DNA from: Flavimarina sp. Hel_I_48
Lineage (GTDB): Bacteria; Bacteroidota; Bacteroidia; Flavobacteriales; Flavobacteriaceae
NCBI RefSeq assembly: GCF_000733945.1
Contig: NZ_JPOL01000002.1
Span: 3,039,001-3,103,000 of the forward strand
Reading direction: 5' to 3'
Length of the DNA stretch: 64,000 nucleotides
The position numbers and the translations under genes are program-made. The notes under the pieces are model-generated. The model ran no database searches and had not been told where the DNA came from. It saw nothing but the letters and a program-made list of their open reading frames with translations. Below are positions 1-8,231 of this stretch, piece after piece (the first letter of the stretch is position 1; every line of letters begins with the position of its first letter).

Positions 1-3000
1 GTAGTAGCGTTGCTGTTGTTTGCTCCGGAAAGCTGGTACGTAATAGTGTAGCTTCCATTTACAAGACCTGAACTGCTGTTAACGGAAAGCATTCCCGCTT
101 CGTTTATGCAAATATCCATCGCGTTAATATCATCAGACTCCAGGGTTGGTATAGGATAGATTTCAAAACTGGTGCTTACTGCTGTTACGCTCTCGCAGCC
201 GGTGTTAAGTTTGGTTAACGACTGTACGGTGAATATTGTGGTGCCAGCATTAGATACTTCATTAGAAGAGATGTCAAAGGTAGCACCTCCATCAGAAATG
301 GTGATCATTAATGGTGGAGCTTCCAATTCATTCGCACCGCTCAGCGAGTAGACAAGTGAATACGAGCCATCTTCAATTGAAGCTGCACTGATAATGAAAC
401 TTGTGTTTTCCCCTAAGCAAACCGACGTTACTGAAATGTTCTGCGCTGTAAGCTGTGGAAGTGCATTTACGGTAAATGTTGTAGCTATAGTTAAATTTTC
501 GGAACTACAGTTTTCTGAATTGACCGCAGTGACCATGAGGGTGGTCTCGCCCGCATTCGTAAGAGCGTTTTCGGGCAGTTCAAAGCTGCCATTGCCATTG
601 GTAAAATTGAGTCCGTCTGCTGTATCATTATCCGTATTTGCGCCACTTAGCGAATAGGTGAAATCGTAAATTCCATCTGTTAAATATGGTGCATTTACCG
701 TTACCGTCTGGTTTCCACTTATGGCACAAAAATCTGCTACCGTAAGGGATGCGCCGGTCATATCTGGGGGAAGGGAAATTAAAAAGGAAAAATCTAGATT
801 TTCTGGATCTGTGGTACAACCGGTAATGGTATTCGTAACATTAGTAACCGTAAGGTCTGTGTTGCCGGCATTTGTCAATAGTGTTTCAGAAATACTGAAT
901 GAGCCGCTTGCACCATCAATTTTCACTTCCTGGGATTGAAAACCAGAGGTGTTATCACCTGAAAGCAAATACGTAAAAGAATATGTGCCATCAGAAAGGT
1001 TTCCTGTTGCAGAAGTTACATTTACAGTCGCAGCATCTCCCAGGCAAAGTGCGTCTGCAAGACTCAATGTGGTATCATCGAGAACGGGTGATGCATTCAC
1101 GGCAAACGTTGTTGAAAGTGATGTTTCCGTAACGCAGGTTAAATCATCGTTTTCCTTCTGAATATTGGCAATTTCCAGCCTATTTGCACCCGTATTTTGA
1201 AGGAATTCCTCCGGAATGGTAAAGGAAGTTGCTCCATCAACAAATTCAAGTGTTATTTGTTCATCAATAGCCGTATTTGAACCGGTGATGTTATACGTAA
1301 GTGTATACTCGCCATCGTCAAGGGTAGCACCGCTTAGATCTGCAATTACCGGCTCTGGGAAACATACGGAGTTCACGGTTAGTGATGCATTATTGAGATC
1401 AGGATTTTCATAAATCTCAAAAGAAACACTTTTAGGCAGACCCAATGCCGGACAATTTTGAGATTCATTTTCAAAAGAATTCAATTGTAATGTGTAGGAA
1501 GTGGGGAGTGCAACAGCTTCAGAAGGAAGGGTGACAGATCCGGTTCCACCTATAAATTCAATGGATGCCGTATAATCATCACTTTCACTATTGGCTTCAA
1601 GAGCATATCCTAGCGTATAGATCCCATTAGGAATATTAGTTTCACTATCGGTAATGATGAGGTTTACCGGTTGCGTTTCACATACCGAAGCGATAGTTAA
1701 AGCGCTGGCAGTTAAATCTGGATAGGGGGAGATGCTAAAAGTAGCTGCAGGCTCATTTAAATTAACGGCATCGCAGCCGGTACCTTCATTTTGCAGATTT
1801 GTTATGGTAAGGGTTGAAGTCCCCAATTCTAAATTTTCACTGGCAAGATCAAAAGATGCAGTACCAGCAGTGAATAACAATTGAGTGATTTCCTGGTCGT
1901 TTAGGGTATTTGCCCCACTCAGTGAATAGGTGAGCGTATAATTACCGTCAGCGATTGCTGTGTTTTCTCCGTTGTTTAAGTTTACGGTAATTGTTTCCCC
2001 GGCACATACATCATCAATGGCAACAAGGAGGTTTGTTGCATCTGGTCTTGGTGAAATAGTAAATGTATCAGAAAGATTGGCCGTAGTTGTACAGCCCGTT
2101 GCCCCTGTAATATCGGTAAGGGTGAGCATAGCGTCTCCAGAATTAGCGATAAGGCTTGAAGGAACCGAAAAGCCAGCTGTTCCGTTCGTGACTTCTATAC
2201 TTCCCTGTTGCGTCTGCGTATTGTTTTGAACCGTTAATTGATAGGTAATAGTATAAATACCATCCTGCAGTTCAATAGTTGTATTGTCAATGTCATTGAG
2301 CGAGACACTAAGGCTTTCGCCAAAACAAACAGGTTCAACAACCGTAAGCGCGGTATCAGAAGTATCTGGAGGGCTGTTAATGGTAAAACCATCGCTGACA
2401 TTCCCTAAGGGTACCTGGCAATTGGTTTGTGTATTGGGATCAACAATCTGGGTAACTTCTACAATAACATCACCGGCACTTGTGAAAAAATCAGGATTTA
2501 TTGCAAAATCGGCTGTTCCCTGGATAAAATTAAGTGTTAAGCTTTCGGTACCAGAATTTTGACCATTACGTACCGTGTAAGTGATGTCATAGTTTCCGTC
2601 AGGTACCTGAGTTTGATCAACGGTCAATGTTCCGGTGGCATCAATAGGCAAATCAGCAACGCAAATTGCTTCCTGATCTTCCGGAAGTGTCACGCTAAGT
2701 GCGGCTGATGAGAAGTCCAGAACATCTTCTATAAGGATTGTAACCGTGGTGGCACTGGAAGCACACGTAGGGTTGATGGGATTAACGGTATAGATAAAAG
2801 AATAGGTGCCCGGACCAAGAGTGTTTCTAAGCCGCTCTATATTGATCCTGGAATCGTTAGGTCCAGATATTTCAGCAGTTGTAGTAGTTTCGGTCCAGAC
2901 GCCGCCTGGGTCCTCACCTACAAGCACATCACGAAGATTGTAATTTGTAAAGTTGGAAAGATCGTCGCTTTCGCAAAAAACGGGCTGCACAAAAGTTCCA

Positions 3001-3629
3001 GAATCTGGTGTTTCGGCAACTTCCAGAACCACAGTGCTTGAGGTGGCAGGACAGTCGCCATATGCGGGAACAGTGTACATAAAATCATATCTCCCTGGCA
3101 TGGTGCCAGAAACATCAAAAAACCGGTTATTGGCGCCGCTTAGTACTTCATCAGGTAGATTCATCGCGGTCCAGTTACCATCTATGGTAGGACTAGGACT
3201 ACTTCCCGTGAACTGAAACAGATTAACATTGCCTGCATCGGCACAAACTACTGCGTTGTTATTATCCCGCCCCGCATAAGAACCTAACGTAAGGGTAATA
3301 ACGGAAGTATTATCTGGACAGCTGGGGTCACCATTAACGGTGTAGGTGTATTCAAAAATACCCCCTATCATTATGGCATACGTATCCAGTTGTCCTGTTT
3401 CTGTATTTAAGCCACGGTCCTGATCATTATCAGACCAGACACCTCCCGGTATAGGATTACCTTGTAAAAGGTCAAAGAGATCAAGAAACTGGCCATTTTC
3501 TTTAGAACAATAACTGAAAGACGCATCTTCCCCGGCGCACTGCGCGTTGAGGGTAGAATTGCAAAGAACCGGAAGGAGAAAGAATAAGAAAATAATCTTA
3601 CCCCAATTGAATGTAGTTTTTTTCGACAT
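1..3629 (-). CDS. Large secreted protein with tandem ~107-residue Ig/SprB-like repeats (partial, C-terminus outside window)
   Basis: An uninterrupted reading frame of 1209 codons runs leftward from an ATG at 3629 and off the left edge. Residues 1 to about 30 form a signal peptide ending in LNAQ. Then come cysteine-containing PKD/Ig-like segments, and from about residue 415 a series of at least eight related modules of roughly 320 bp (about 107 residues). Each opens with a P-D-x-T-x-x-x-L-T-V and V-C-x-G-E type motif, continues with D-G-x-Y-x-x-T-Y-x-L-S-G-A-N, and closes with F-x-x-P-x-x-x-L-x-N-A-G before a C-x-T. The type IX secretion C-terminal domain would be outside the window, so export by T9SS is inferred from the architecture and the nearby porU/porV/gldJ. 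Likely role: surface adhesin or gliding-associated protein. No function is proven. The long plus-strand ORFs opposite it are shadows. Confidence 0.85.
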   Translation of the reverse strand, partial: MSKKTTFNWGKIIFLFFLLPVLCNSTLNAQCAGEDASFSYCSKENGQFLDLFDLLQGNPIPGGVWSDNDQDRGLNTETGQLDTYAIMIGGIFEYTYTVNGDPSCPDNTSVITLTLGSYAGRDNNNAVVCADAGNVNLFQFTGSSPSPTIDGNWTAMNLPDEVLSGANNRFFDVSGTMPGRYDFMYTVPAYGDCPATSSTVVLEVAETPDSGTFVQPVFCESDDLSNFTNYNLRDVLVGEDPGGVWTETTTTAEISGPNDSRINIERLRNTLGPGTYSFIYTVNPINPTCASSATTVTILIEDVLDFSSAALSVTLPEDQEAICVADLPIDATGTLTVDQTQVPDGNYDITYTVRNGQNSGTESLTLNFIQGTADFAINPDFFTSAGDVIVEVTQIVDPNTQTNCQVPLGNVSDGFTINSPPDTSDTALTVVEPVCFGESLSVSLNDIDNTTIELQDGIYTITYQLTVQNNTQTQQGSIEVTNGTAGFSVPSSLIANSGDAMLTLTDITGATGCTTTANLSDTFTISPRPDATNLLVAIDDVCAGETITVNLNNGENTAIADGNYTLTYSLSGANTLNDQEITQLLFTAGTASFDLASENLELGTSTLTITNLQNEGTGCDAVNLNEPAATFSISPYPDLTASALTIASVCETQPVNLIITDSETNIPNGIYTLGYALEANSESDDYTASIEFIGGTGSVTLPSEAVALPTSYTLQLNSFENESQNCPALGLPKSVSFEIYENPDLNNASLTVNSVCFPEPVIADLSGATLDDGEYTLTYNITGSNTAIDEQITLEFVDGATSFTIPEEFLQNTGANRLEIANIQKENDDLTCVTETSLSTTFAVNASPVLDDTTLSLADALCLGDAATVNVTSATGNLSDGTYSFTYLLSGDNTSGFQSQEVKIDGASGSFSISETLLTNAGNTDLTVTNVTNTITGCTTDPENLDFSFLISLPPDMTGASLTVADFCAISGNQTVTVNAPYLTDGIYDFTYSLSGANTDNDTADGLNFTNGNGSFELPENALTNAGETTLMVTAVNSENCSSENLTIATTFTVNALPQLTAQNISVTSVCLGENTSFIISAASIEDGSYSLVYSLSGANELEAPPLMITISDGGATFDISSNEVSNAGTTIFTVQSLTKLNTGCESVTAVSTSFEIYPIPTLESDDINAMDICINEAGMLSVNSSSGLVNGSYTITYQLSGANNSNAT

Positions 3630-3744
3630 AGATTGAAAATTGCACATACCTAAAGCATATAATATCGCTAAAATATGATATAAATACGATAAAGTGCAAT
3701 TTTAATCTAAAAAATACTTTAAAAGTAATTTCGGAATACAGATC

Positions 3745-4758
3745 TTATCCAGGATTTTCCTCTTTGCCGTCAGGAAATATCGCAAATCGTTTTGCATCTA
3801 AAACATGCGTATGTTCTGGACTGGGCCACGGCCAACCTCCAAATTCACTTTCACGGAAACGGGAAAATGCGGCGTTGATCTCTTCGTTTGAATTGGCTAC
3901 AAAAGGACCATGTTGTACTACGCGTTCCCCTATGGGTTTTCCCTGTAATAAAAGGAGTTTTGCCGGTTTTGATCCGTTTTTAAGGGTAAGTTCTTCCGCA
4001 GCATCGGCGATAATGCGGTGCATGGGCGGGATTTCAAAATCTTCCGCACGCAATTGATCGCCCTCGAAGAAATAAAGTGATCTATTAACTTCCGGGGATG
4101 CCGTGGGGAGCGTAAATGTAGCGTCTGCTTCCATGGAAATGATCCAGATATTAACGTCATTTTTTGCATTTGCCGCCCAGGAATCTGGGTTGGGCTTTAA
4201 AGCAGCGTTGTCTTCATAGTTTCCGGCAACGATTTTGATTTCCGTATTTTTGTTTAAAGTATCTTTAACGTTCACTACGGGAATATTCTCATGCCAGAAC
4301 ATGCCAAAATAAGGTTCTACCTGCTTGTTTTTAGCTGGTAGGTTGAGCCAAATCTGGAATAAAAGCAATGGATTTTCTTTTTCTTTGTAGATCAGTGGGA
4401 ACATTTCACTGTGCTGCACACCTTTGCCCGCGGTCATCCATTGTACGTCACCCTGTCCAAAACGTCCAGAAGCTCCCAAGGAATCAGAATGATCTACAAA
4501 GCCGTGTTCAGCAATGGTAACGGTTTCAAAGCCTACGTGAGGATGCGCAGGAAAACCGGGAACGGTCCTGCCATGATACATCGCCCAACCTTCTTTCTGA
4601 ACAAAATCCTGACCCAGGCTGCGCCCGGCCAATGAAGCTTGTGGCCCCATTTGTTCATTTCCTCTGGGATAGGCATCATTATGAAAAGCGCAGAAAAGAA
4701 AGGGATCTGCTGTTTCCCATTGTGCATGAAGTTGTTTGACTTTTAATATTGCTCCCAT
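3745..4758 (-). CDS. Pirin family cupin protein
   Basis: 337 residues. The N-terminal cupin holds the pirin metal site: H72 and H74 in the HPHVGFET motif, then H116 and E118 in GVQHSE. The C-terminal cupin half is more divergent. Pirins are Fe(II)-binding cupins; some have quercetin 2,3-dioxygenase activity, but the substrate here cannot be read from sequence. I start at the ATG at 4758 (MGAILKVKQL). The frame can be extended 24 codons upstream to 4830, but that extension is not pirin-like, and family members begin near the DPFLFC segment. It stands alone, facing the convergent end of nothing on its left and divergent from yjbQ on its right. Confidence 0.85.
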   Translation of the reverse strand: MGAILKVKQLHAQWETADPFLFCAFHNDAYPRGNEQMGPQASLAGRSLGQDFVQKEGWAMYHGRTVPGFPAHPHVGFETVTIAEHGFVDHSDSLGASGRFGQGDVQWMTAGKGVQHSEMFPLIYKEKENPLLLFQIWLNLPAKNKQVEPYFGMFWHENIPVVNVKDTLNKNTEIKIVAGNYEDNAALKPNPDSWAANAKNDVNIWIISMEADATFTLPTASPEVNRSLYFFEGDQLRAEDFEIPPMHRIIADAAEELTLKNGSKPAKLLLLQGKPIGERVVQHGPFVANSNEEINAAFSRFRESEFGGWPWPSPEHTHVLDAKRFAIFPDGKEENPG

Positions 4759-4899
4759 AGTTTTGCCTGTATTTGTACTGCCGTTCCTGTAATATTTATG
4801 TAAATTTAAAATAAACTTAGTAGACGGCAATTTGTTGCATTTGTCGTGTTTTTAAGCCGAAAATAACCAATTTTAAGACCTTTAAGCTCAATTTTTTAT

Positions 4900-5322
4900 A
4901 TGGAATTTTTTCAAAAGGAAATAGCACTTGCCGCAAGAAATCGGGGTTTTCACCTTATTACTTCAGAAATCACCTCACAATTCCATGAGATAGGAAAAAT
5001 CACTTTGGGTCAATTGCAGGTTTTCATAAAGCATACATCCGCCGGATTAACCATTAATGAAAATGCAGATCCCAGTGTTCGTACAGATTTTGAAAGCCAT
5101 ATCAATAAAATGATTCCTGAGAATGCTCCTTATTACGTGCACACCTTAGAAGGTCCTGATGACATGCCAGCGCATATCAAGGCATCGCTTATGGGAAGCT
5201 CCGTGACCTTGCCCATAACTAACGGCAAACTCAATCTGGGCACCTGGCAAGGCATTTATCTCTGCGAGCATCGTAATCATGGAGGGAAAAGACGTTTAGT
5301 CTTAACTGCCTTTGGCAGCTAA
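4900..5322 (+). CDS. yjbQ: YjbQ/UPF0047 family protein (secondary thiamine-phosphate synthase-like)
   Basis: 140 residues, the normal length for the family and covering it end to end. The conserved KHTSAGL segment with N-E-N-A-D-P follows the first strand pair, and the signature G-x-L-x-L-G-T-W-Q-G-I-Y-L-x-E-H-R is near the C-terminus. The family forms trimers with a His/metal cluster and is annotated as 'secondary thiamine-phosphate synthase enzyme' because some members weakly rescue thiamine auxotrophy. The true physiological role is unsettled. The last 21 bp overlap the convergent end of the HAD phosphatase gene. Confidence 0.88.
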   Translation: MEFFQKEIALAARNRGFHLITSEITSQFHEIGKITLGQLQVFIKHTSAGLTINENADPSVRTDFESHINKMIPENAPYYVHTLEGPDDMPAHIKASLMGSSVTLPITNGKLNLGTWQGIYLCEHRNHGGKRRLVLTAFGS

Positions 5323-6135
5323 TGCTTTTTTCTTCGCCGCAATAAGCTCTTCGAGAACGTCTTCAACGCCTTCTTCGTTATTACTTTTGGTTTGAAAACG
5401 AGCCGCTTGCAGTATATTGGGATGCGCATTTTGCATCGCGTAGCTAAAATGCGCTTCTTCCATCATTTCAAGATCATTGTTGTAATCTCCTAACACGAGC
5501 GTTTCTTCTTTTGTAATACCAAGAAGTTTTTGAACATGTTTAAGCGCCTTGCCCTTATTTGTTTTAGTATCTGAAATGTCCAGCCAGTTTTCTGCAGAAA
5601 CTTTAACTTTTATATCTCTATCATCATTTTTAAAGGCTGGAAAAGTAGAATTTTCTGAACCTTTAAAACTGTAGACCGCAATCTTAAAGAATTCGTCATC
5701 TTCAACAACTTGCATAAGATCTTCTACTTTTTCATATCGCACGTAATATTCTGGAAAGATGGATAAAAATTCAGAGTGGTCTGATTCTACGTAGGCTTGT
5801 CTCTTCCCGCAGAGAACCATGTGCGCATCTTCTAATCCACGTATTTTTTCTATCAACAATTTGACGGTATCCCTATTGAGCGACATGGTAAGTAGAACCT
5901 CGTTTTTGCGCTGTGAAATCCCACCATTTTCAGCAATTACGGTAATCCCGTCTTTTATAGGCTCCAATTTATCAATAATGCTGAAATACTGTCTTCCGCT
6001 TGCGGCGATAAAATGTACATCCAGATCAAGTAGCTCTTCATAAAGTGAAAAAAAGCGGTCACTTACCTTTCCATCTTTATTAAGAAGCGTCCCATCCATA
6101 TCGCTTACGACTAACCGTACCTGTGCTAAATCCAT
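5302..6135 (-). CDS. Cof-type HAD superfamily phosphatase
   Basis: 277 residues. HAD motif I is D12-M-D-G-T16, with D12 the nucleophile and D14 the acid/base. Motif IV is G-D-Y-N-N-D in the C-terminal third. A C2-type cap lies between them. The overall layout is that of the Cof/YbiV subfamily, which dephosphorylates sugar phosphates or nucleotide-like phosphometabolites in the cytoplasm; the substrate cannot be assigned. Convergent with yjbQ and overlapping it by 21 bp at the 3' end. A TAnnTTTG promoter element lies about 18 bp upstream of the ATG. Confidence 0.87.
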   Translation of the reverse strand: MDLAQVRLVVSDMDGTLLNKDGKVSDRFFSLYEELLDLDVHFIAASGRQYFSIIDKLEPIKDGITVIAENGGISQRKNEVLLTMSLNRDTVKLLIEKIRGLEDAHMVLCGKRQAYVESDHSEFLSIFPEYYVRYEKVEDLMQVVEDDEFFKIAVYSFKGSENSTFPAFKNDDRDIKVKVSAENWLDISDTKTNKGKALKHVQKLLGITKEETLVLGDYNNDLEMMEEAHFSYAMQNAHPNILQAARFQTKSNNEEGVEDVLEELIAAKKKALAAKGS

Positions 6136-6152
6136 AATTTTCTTGTAAGCTG

Positions 6153-6160
6153 CAAAAGTA
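6153..6160 (-). promoter_or_regulatory. Putative Bacteroidota -7 element upstream of HAD phosphatase
   Basis: TACTTTTG on the minus strand matches the TAnnTTTG consensus read by the flavobacterial primary sigma factor. It ends 18 bp before the ATG, giving a short leader. I see no convincing TTG/TTTG at -33, so this is a motif match only. Confidence 0.4.
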
Positions 6161-6283
6161 GGATATTCAAACCAGGAAGGAGTTAGTAAAAGGTTAAGGG
6201 TTGCAAAGGGAATACGTTCTCGCTACACTGAAAAATATTCTGGAAATTCCCTCTGCAAAAGATTCAAATAATGTGCAAAACAC

Positions 6284-6323
6284 TAAAAAAGCCCCAAAAT
6301 CGAGAGATTTTGGGGCTTTTTTA
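6284..6323 (-). terminator. Intrinsic terminator after gldJ
   Basis: A perfect 18-bp stem (6284-6301 with 6306-6323), with GAGA as the top-strand tetraloop, carries AGCCCC/GGGGCT flanked by A6/T6 tracts. It begins 24 bp past the gldJ stop codon on the minus strand, where it ends in a U-run. Being symmetric, it would also terminate plus-strand transcription. Confidence 0.88.
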
Positions 6324-6346
6324 GCAGTTTTTCCTATTAATTGCTA

Positions 6347-8026
6347 TTAATTCCTTGGTGTTTTATTAGAAGTGGATTTAGAACCTACACGGGACATTGC
6401 ATTTCTAAAACCAATATCATCTGTAGCCATGGTTTGAGGTAGATAGCGACGTTGCGCAGGGTCTAACCAATATTCCCTATCTCTCCAGGAGCCACCTTTG
6501 TAAACCCTAACTTCATTATCAATAAGGGTAGTACGGTTATTGTTTTTATCATAATTGCGAACCATTTCCCCATCCTGACTGCTTACATTATTGATGGGAG
6601 AATCATACATACGGTCAGCATTCTCATCGTAACCCTGAAAATTGCGCGAGGACTGTTTGTCACCATCCCTGTAGTCACGGTTATCACTTTCGGTGAACTG
6701 GGTTCTCATATACGTGTCATCCTCTGTAATGGGAACCTGTAAAATCTGTCCAGGAAGGTTGCGGGCAACGATTTTTCCGTTTTCAAGCGTATCATAAACG
6801 ATCTCACTGGTGGTCAATACTTTTACACTACCATCTTCATTGATAGCGTTCTTCGTATAAACGTTACCTCTATAATAATTGAAATCGTTGAATTCATCAT
6901 CAATAATGGGGCGATAAACGTCTGCAACCCATTCAGAAACATTACCGGCCATATCATAAAGTCCGTAGTCGTTAGGGGCGTATGATTTTATTTCAGCCGT
7001 GATGTCTGCATTATCATCAGACCAACCTGCAATCCCACCATAATCACCGGCGCCTTGTTTAAAGTTTGCCAATTGATCGCCGCGTGTTCTACGGTTTCCA
7101 GATCTGGTGTAAGAACCATCCCATGGATATTTTTTACGTCCTCTATATGCGTTGTATTCACGTAGTCCTATAAGACCTAGAGCTGCGTATTCCCATTCTG
7201 CTTCCGTAGGAAGTCTGTATTTTGTGGTAGAGATAATACCATCGCTCATTTGAACATAGATATTACTAGCCGCAGTTGAGTCAGAATCGTTTGTTGAACG
7301 TGGAGTGTTCATTTTTTCACGACGTTCAGATTCCCTTCCTCCACGGGTAATAGAGTCATTACCTCCATAAGCTAGGGTAGGCGCCTGTAAATACGTATCT
7401 GTATCAAAAGTTGCCTCGGCATCGTAGGTATATTTCGCACCTTTTGCCGTATAGCCTTCACGCTCTAACAAAAGTTCGTTATAACGGTTTGTTCTCCAGT
7501 TACTGAATTCAACAGCCTGTATCCAGCTTACTCCAACGACGGGATATTCGCGATATGCCGGGTGTCGCAGGTAATTTTCGGTCATGGTCTCATTGAAGCC
7601 AAGACGGTTACGCCATACCAATGTATCAGGAAGGGCACCGTAATAAATATTTCTATAATTAGCCTCTGTGGGGGGGAATACTTTCTTTAGATAATCAAGA
7701 TATTCAAGGTACATGAGATTGGTCACCTCTGTCTCATCCATATAAAAAGACTGTACGTGCTGTTGCGTGGGATTGTTGTTCCAGTCGTACATTACATCGT
7801 CCTGAACACGTCCCATTGTAAATGTTCCTCCTTCTACAAAAACAAGACCTGGGGCAGCTTCCTGCTCCTTATAATCTGTATTCGCCTGAAAACCTCCATC
7901 CCTATCATTAATGCTCCATCCGGTTGCCCTTGAGGAATTTTTGTAATCATTTTTGCGACCACATGCTGTAAGTAAAAGTGCCGAAAGGCCTACAACAAAG
8001 GTTCTTTGAACAAGATTTCTATTCAT
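6347..8026 (-). CDS. gldJ: Gliding motility / T9SS lipoprotein GldJ
   Basis: 559 residues. Signal peptide with lipobox LLTAC (lipid-anchored Cys22), then an FGE-sulfatase (SUMF1-fold) domain from about residue 58 (GLVFVEGGTFTMG) to the C-terminus, ending KGGSWRDREYW...GFRNAM. The two catalytic cysteines of true formylglycine-generating enzymes are absent, so the fold is structural, as known for GldJ. GldJ is an outer-membrane-associated lipoprotein needed for gliding and for stability of the T9SS motor component GldK. It is divergent from porU, the same arrangement as in Flavobacterium johnsoniae, which supports the assignment. It is followed by a strong terminator, so it is probably monocistronic. 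Confidence 0.95.
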   Translation of the reverse strand: MNRNLVQRTFVVGLSALLLTACGRKNDYKNSSRATGWSINDRDGGFQANTDYKEQEAAPGLVFVEGGTFTMGRVQDDVMYDWNNNPTQQHVQSFYMDETEVTNLMYLEYLDYLKKVFPPTEANYRNIYYGALPDTLVWRNRLGFNETMTENYLRHPAYREYPVVGVSWIQAVEFSNWRTNRYNELLLEREGYTAKGAKYTYDAEATFDTDTYLQAPTLAYGGNDSITRGGRESERREKMNTPRSTNDSDSTAASNIYVQMSDGIISTTKYRLPTEAEWEYAALGLIGLREYNAYRGRKKYPWDGSYTRSGNRRTRGDQLANFKQGAGDYGGIAGWSDDNADITAEIKSYAPNDYGLYDMAGNVSEWVADVYRPIIDDEFNDFNYYRGNVYTKNAINEDGSVKVLTTSEIVYDTLENGKIVARNLPGQILQVPITEDDTYMRTQFTESDNRDYRDGDKQSSRNFQGYDENADRMYDSPINNVSSQDGEMVRNYDKNNNRTTLIDNEVRVYKGGSWRDREYWLDPAQRRYLPQTMATDDIGFRNAMSRVGSKSTSNKTPRN

Positions 8027-8174
8027 CTTTTAAGTTTCTTTTATAAGCAAATTTGGGGCTGCAATATACTAATTCACAAGAAATAATCAAGCGATTAAAG
8101 AATTTTGCAGTCTGTCAAAATCAGATACTATGTTCTGAAAACGTAATATTTTCCGCTTTAGTATTGCGTTGAAC

Positions 8175-8182
8175 TATTTTTG
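8175..8182 (+). promoter_or_regulatory. Putative -7 element for porU operon
   Basis: TATTTTTG matches TAnnTTTG. Transcription would start near 8189, about 43 nt before the ATG at 8232. A frame-open TTG at 8169 lies before this element and so could not be translated from it, which supports the downstream ATG. Confidence 0.45.
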
Positions 8183-8231
8183 CGCATTCATTATTTTATA
8201 CTTTGCTTTGCATAATAGCGTTATTATTTTG

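Noticed and set aside
394..3216. Several plus-strand ORFs of 60-90 codons opposite the large repeat protein
   Set aside because: They are antisense shadows of a continuous 1209-codon minus-strand frame with a signal peptide and regular protein repeats.
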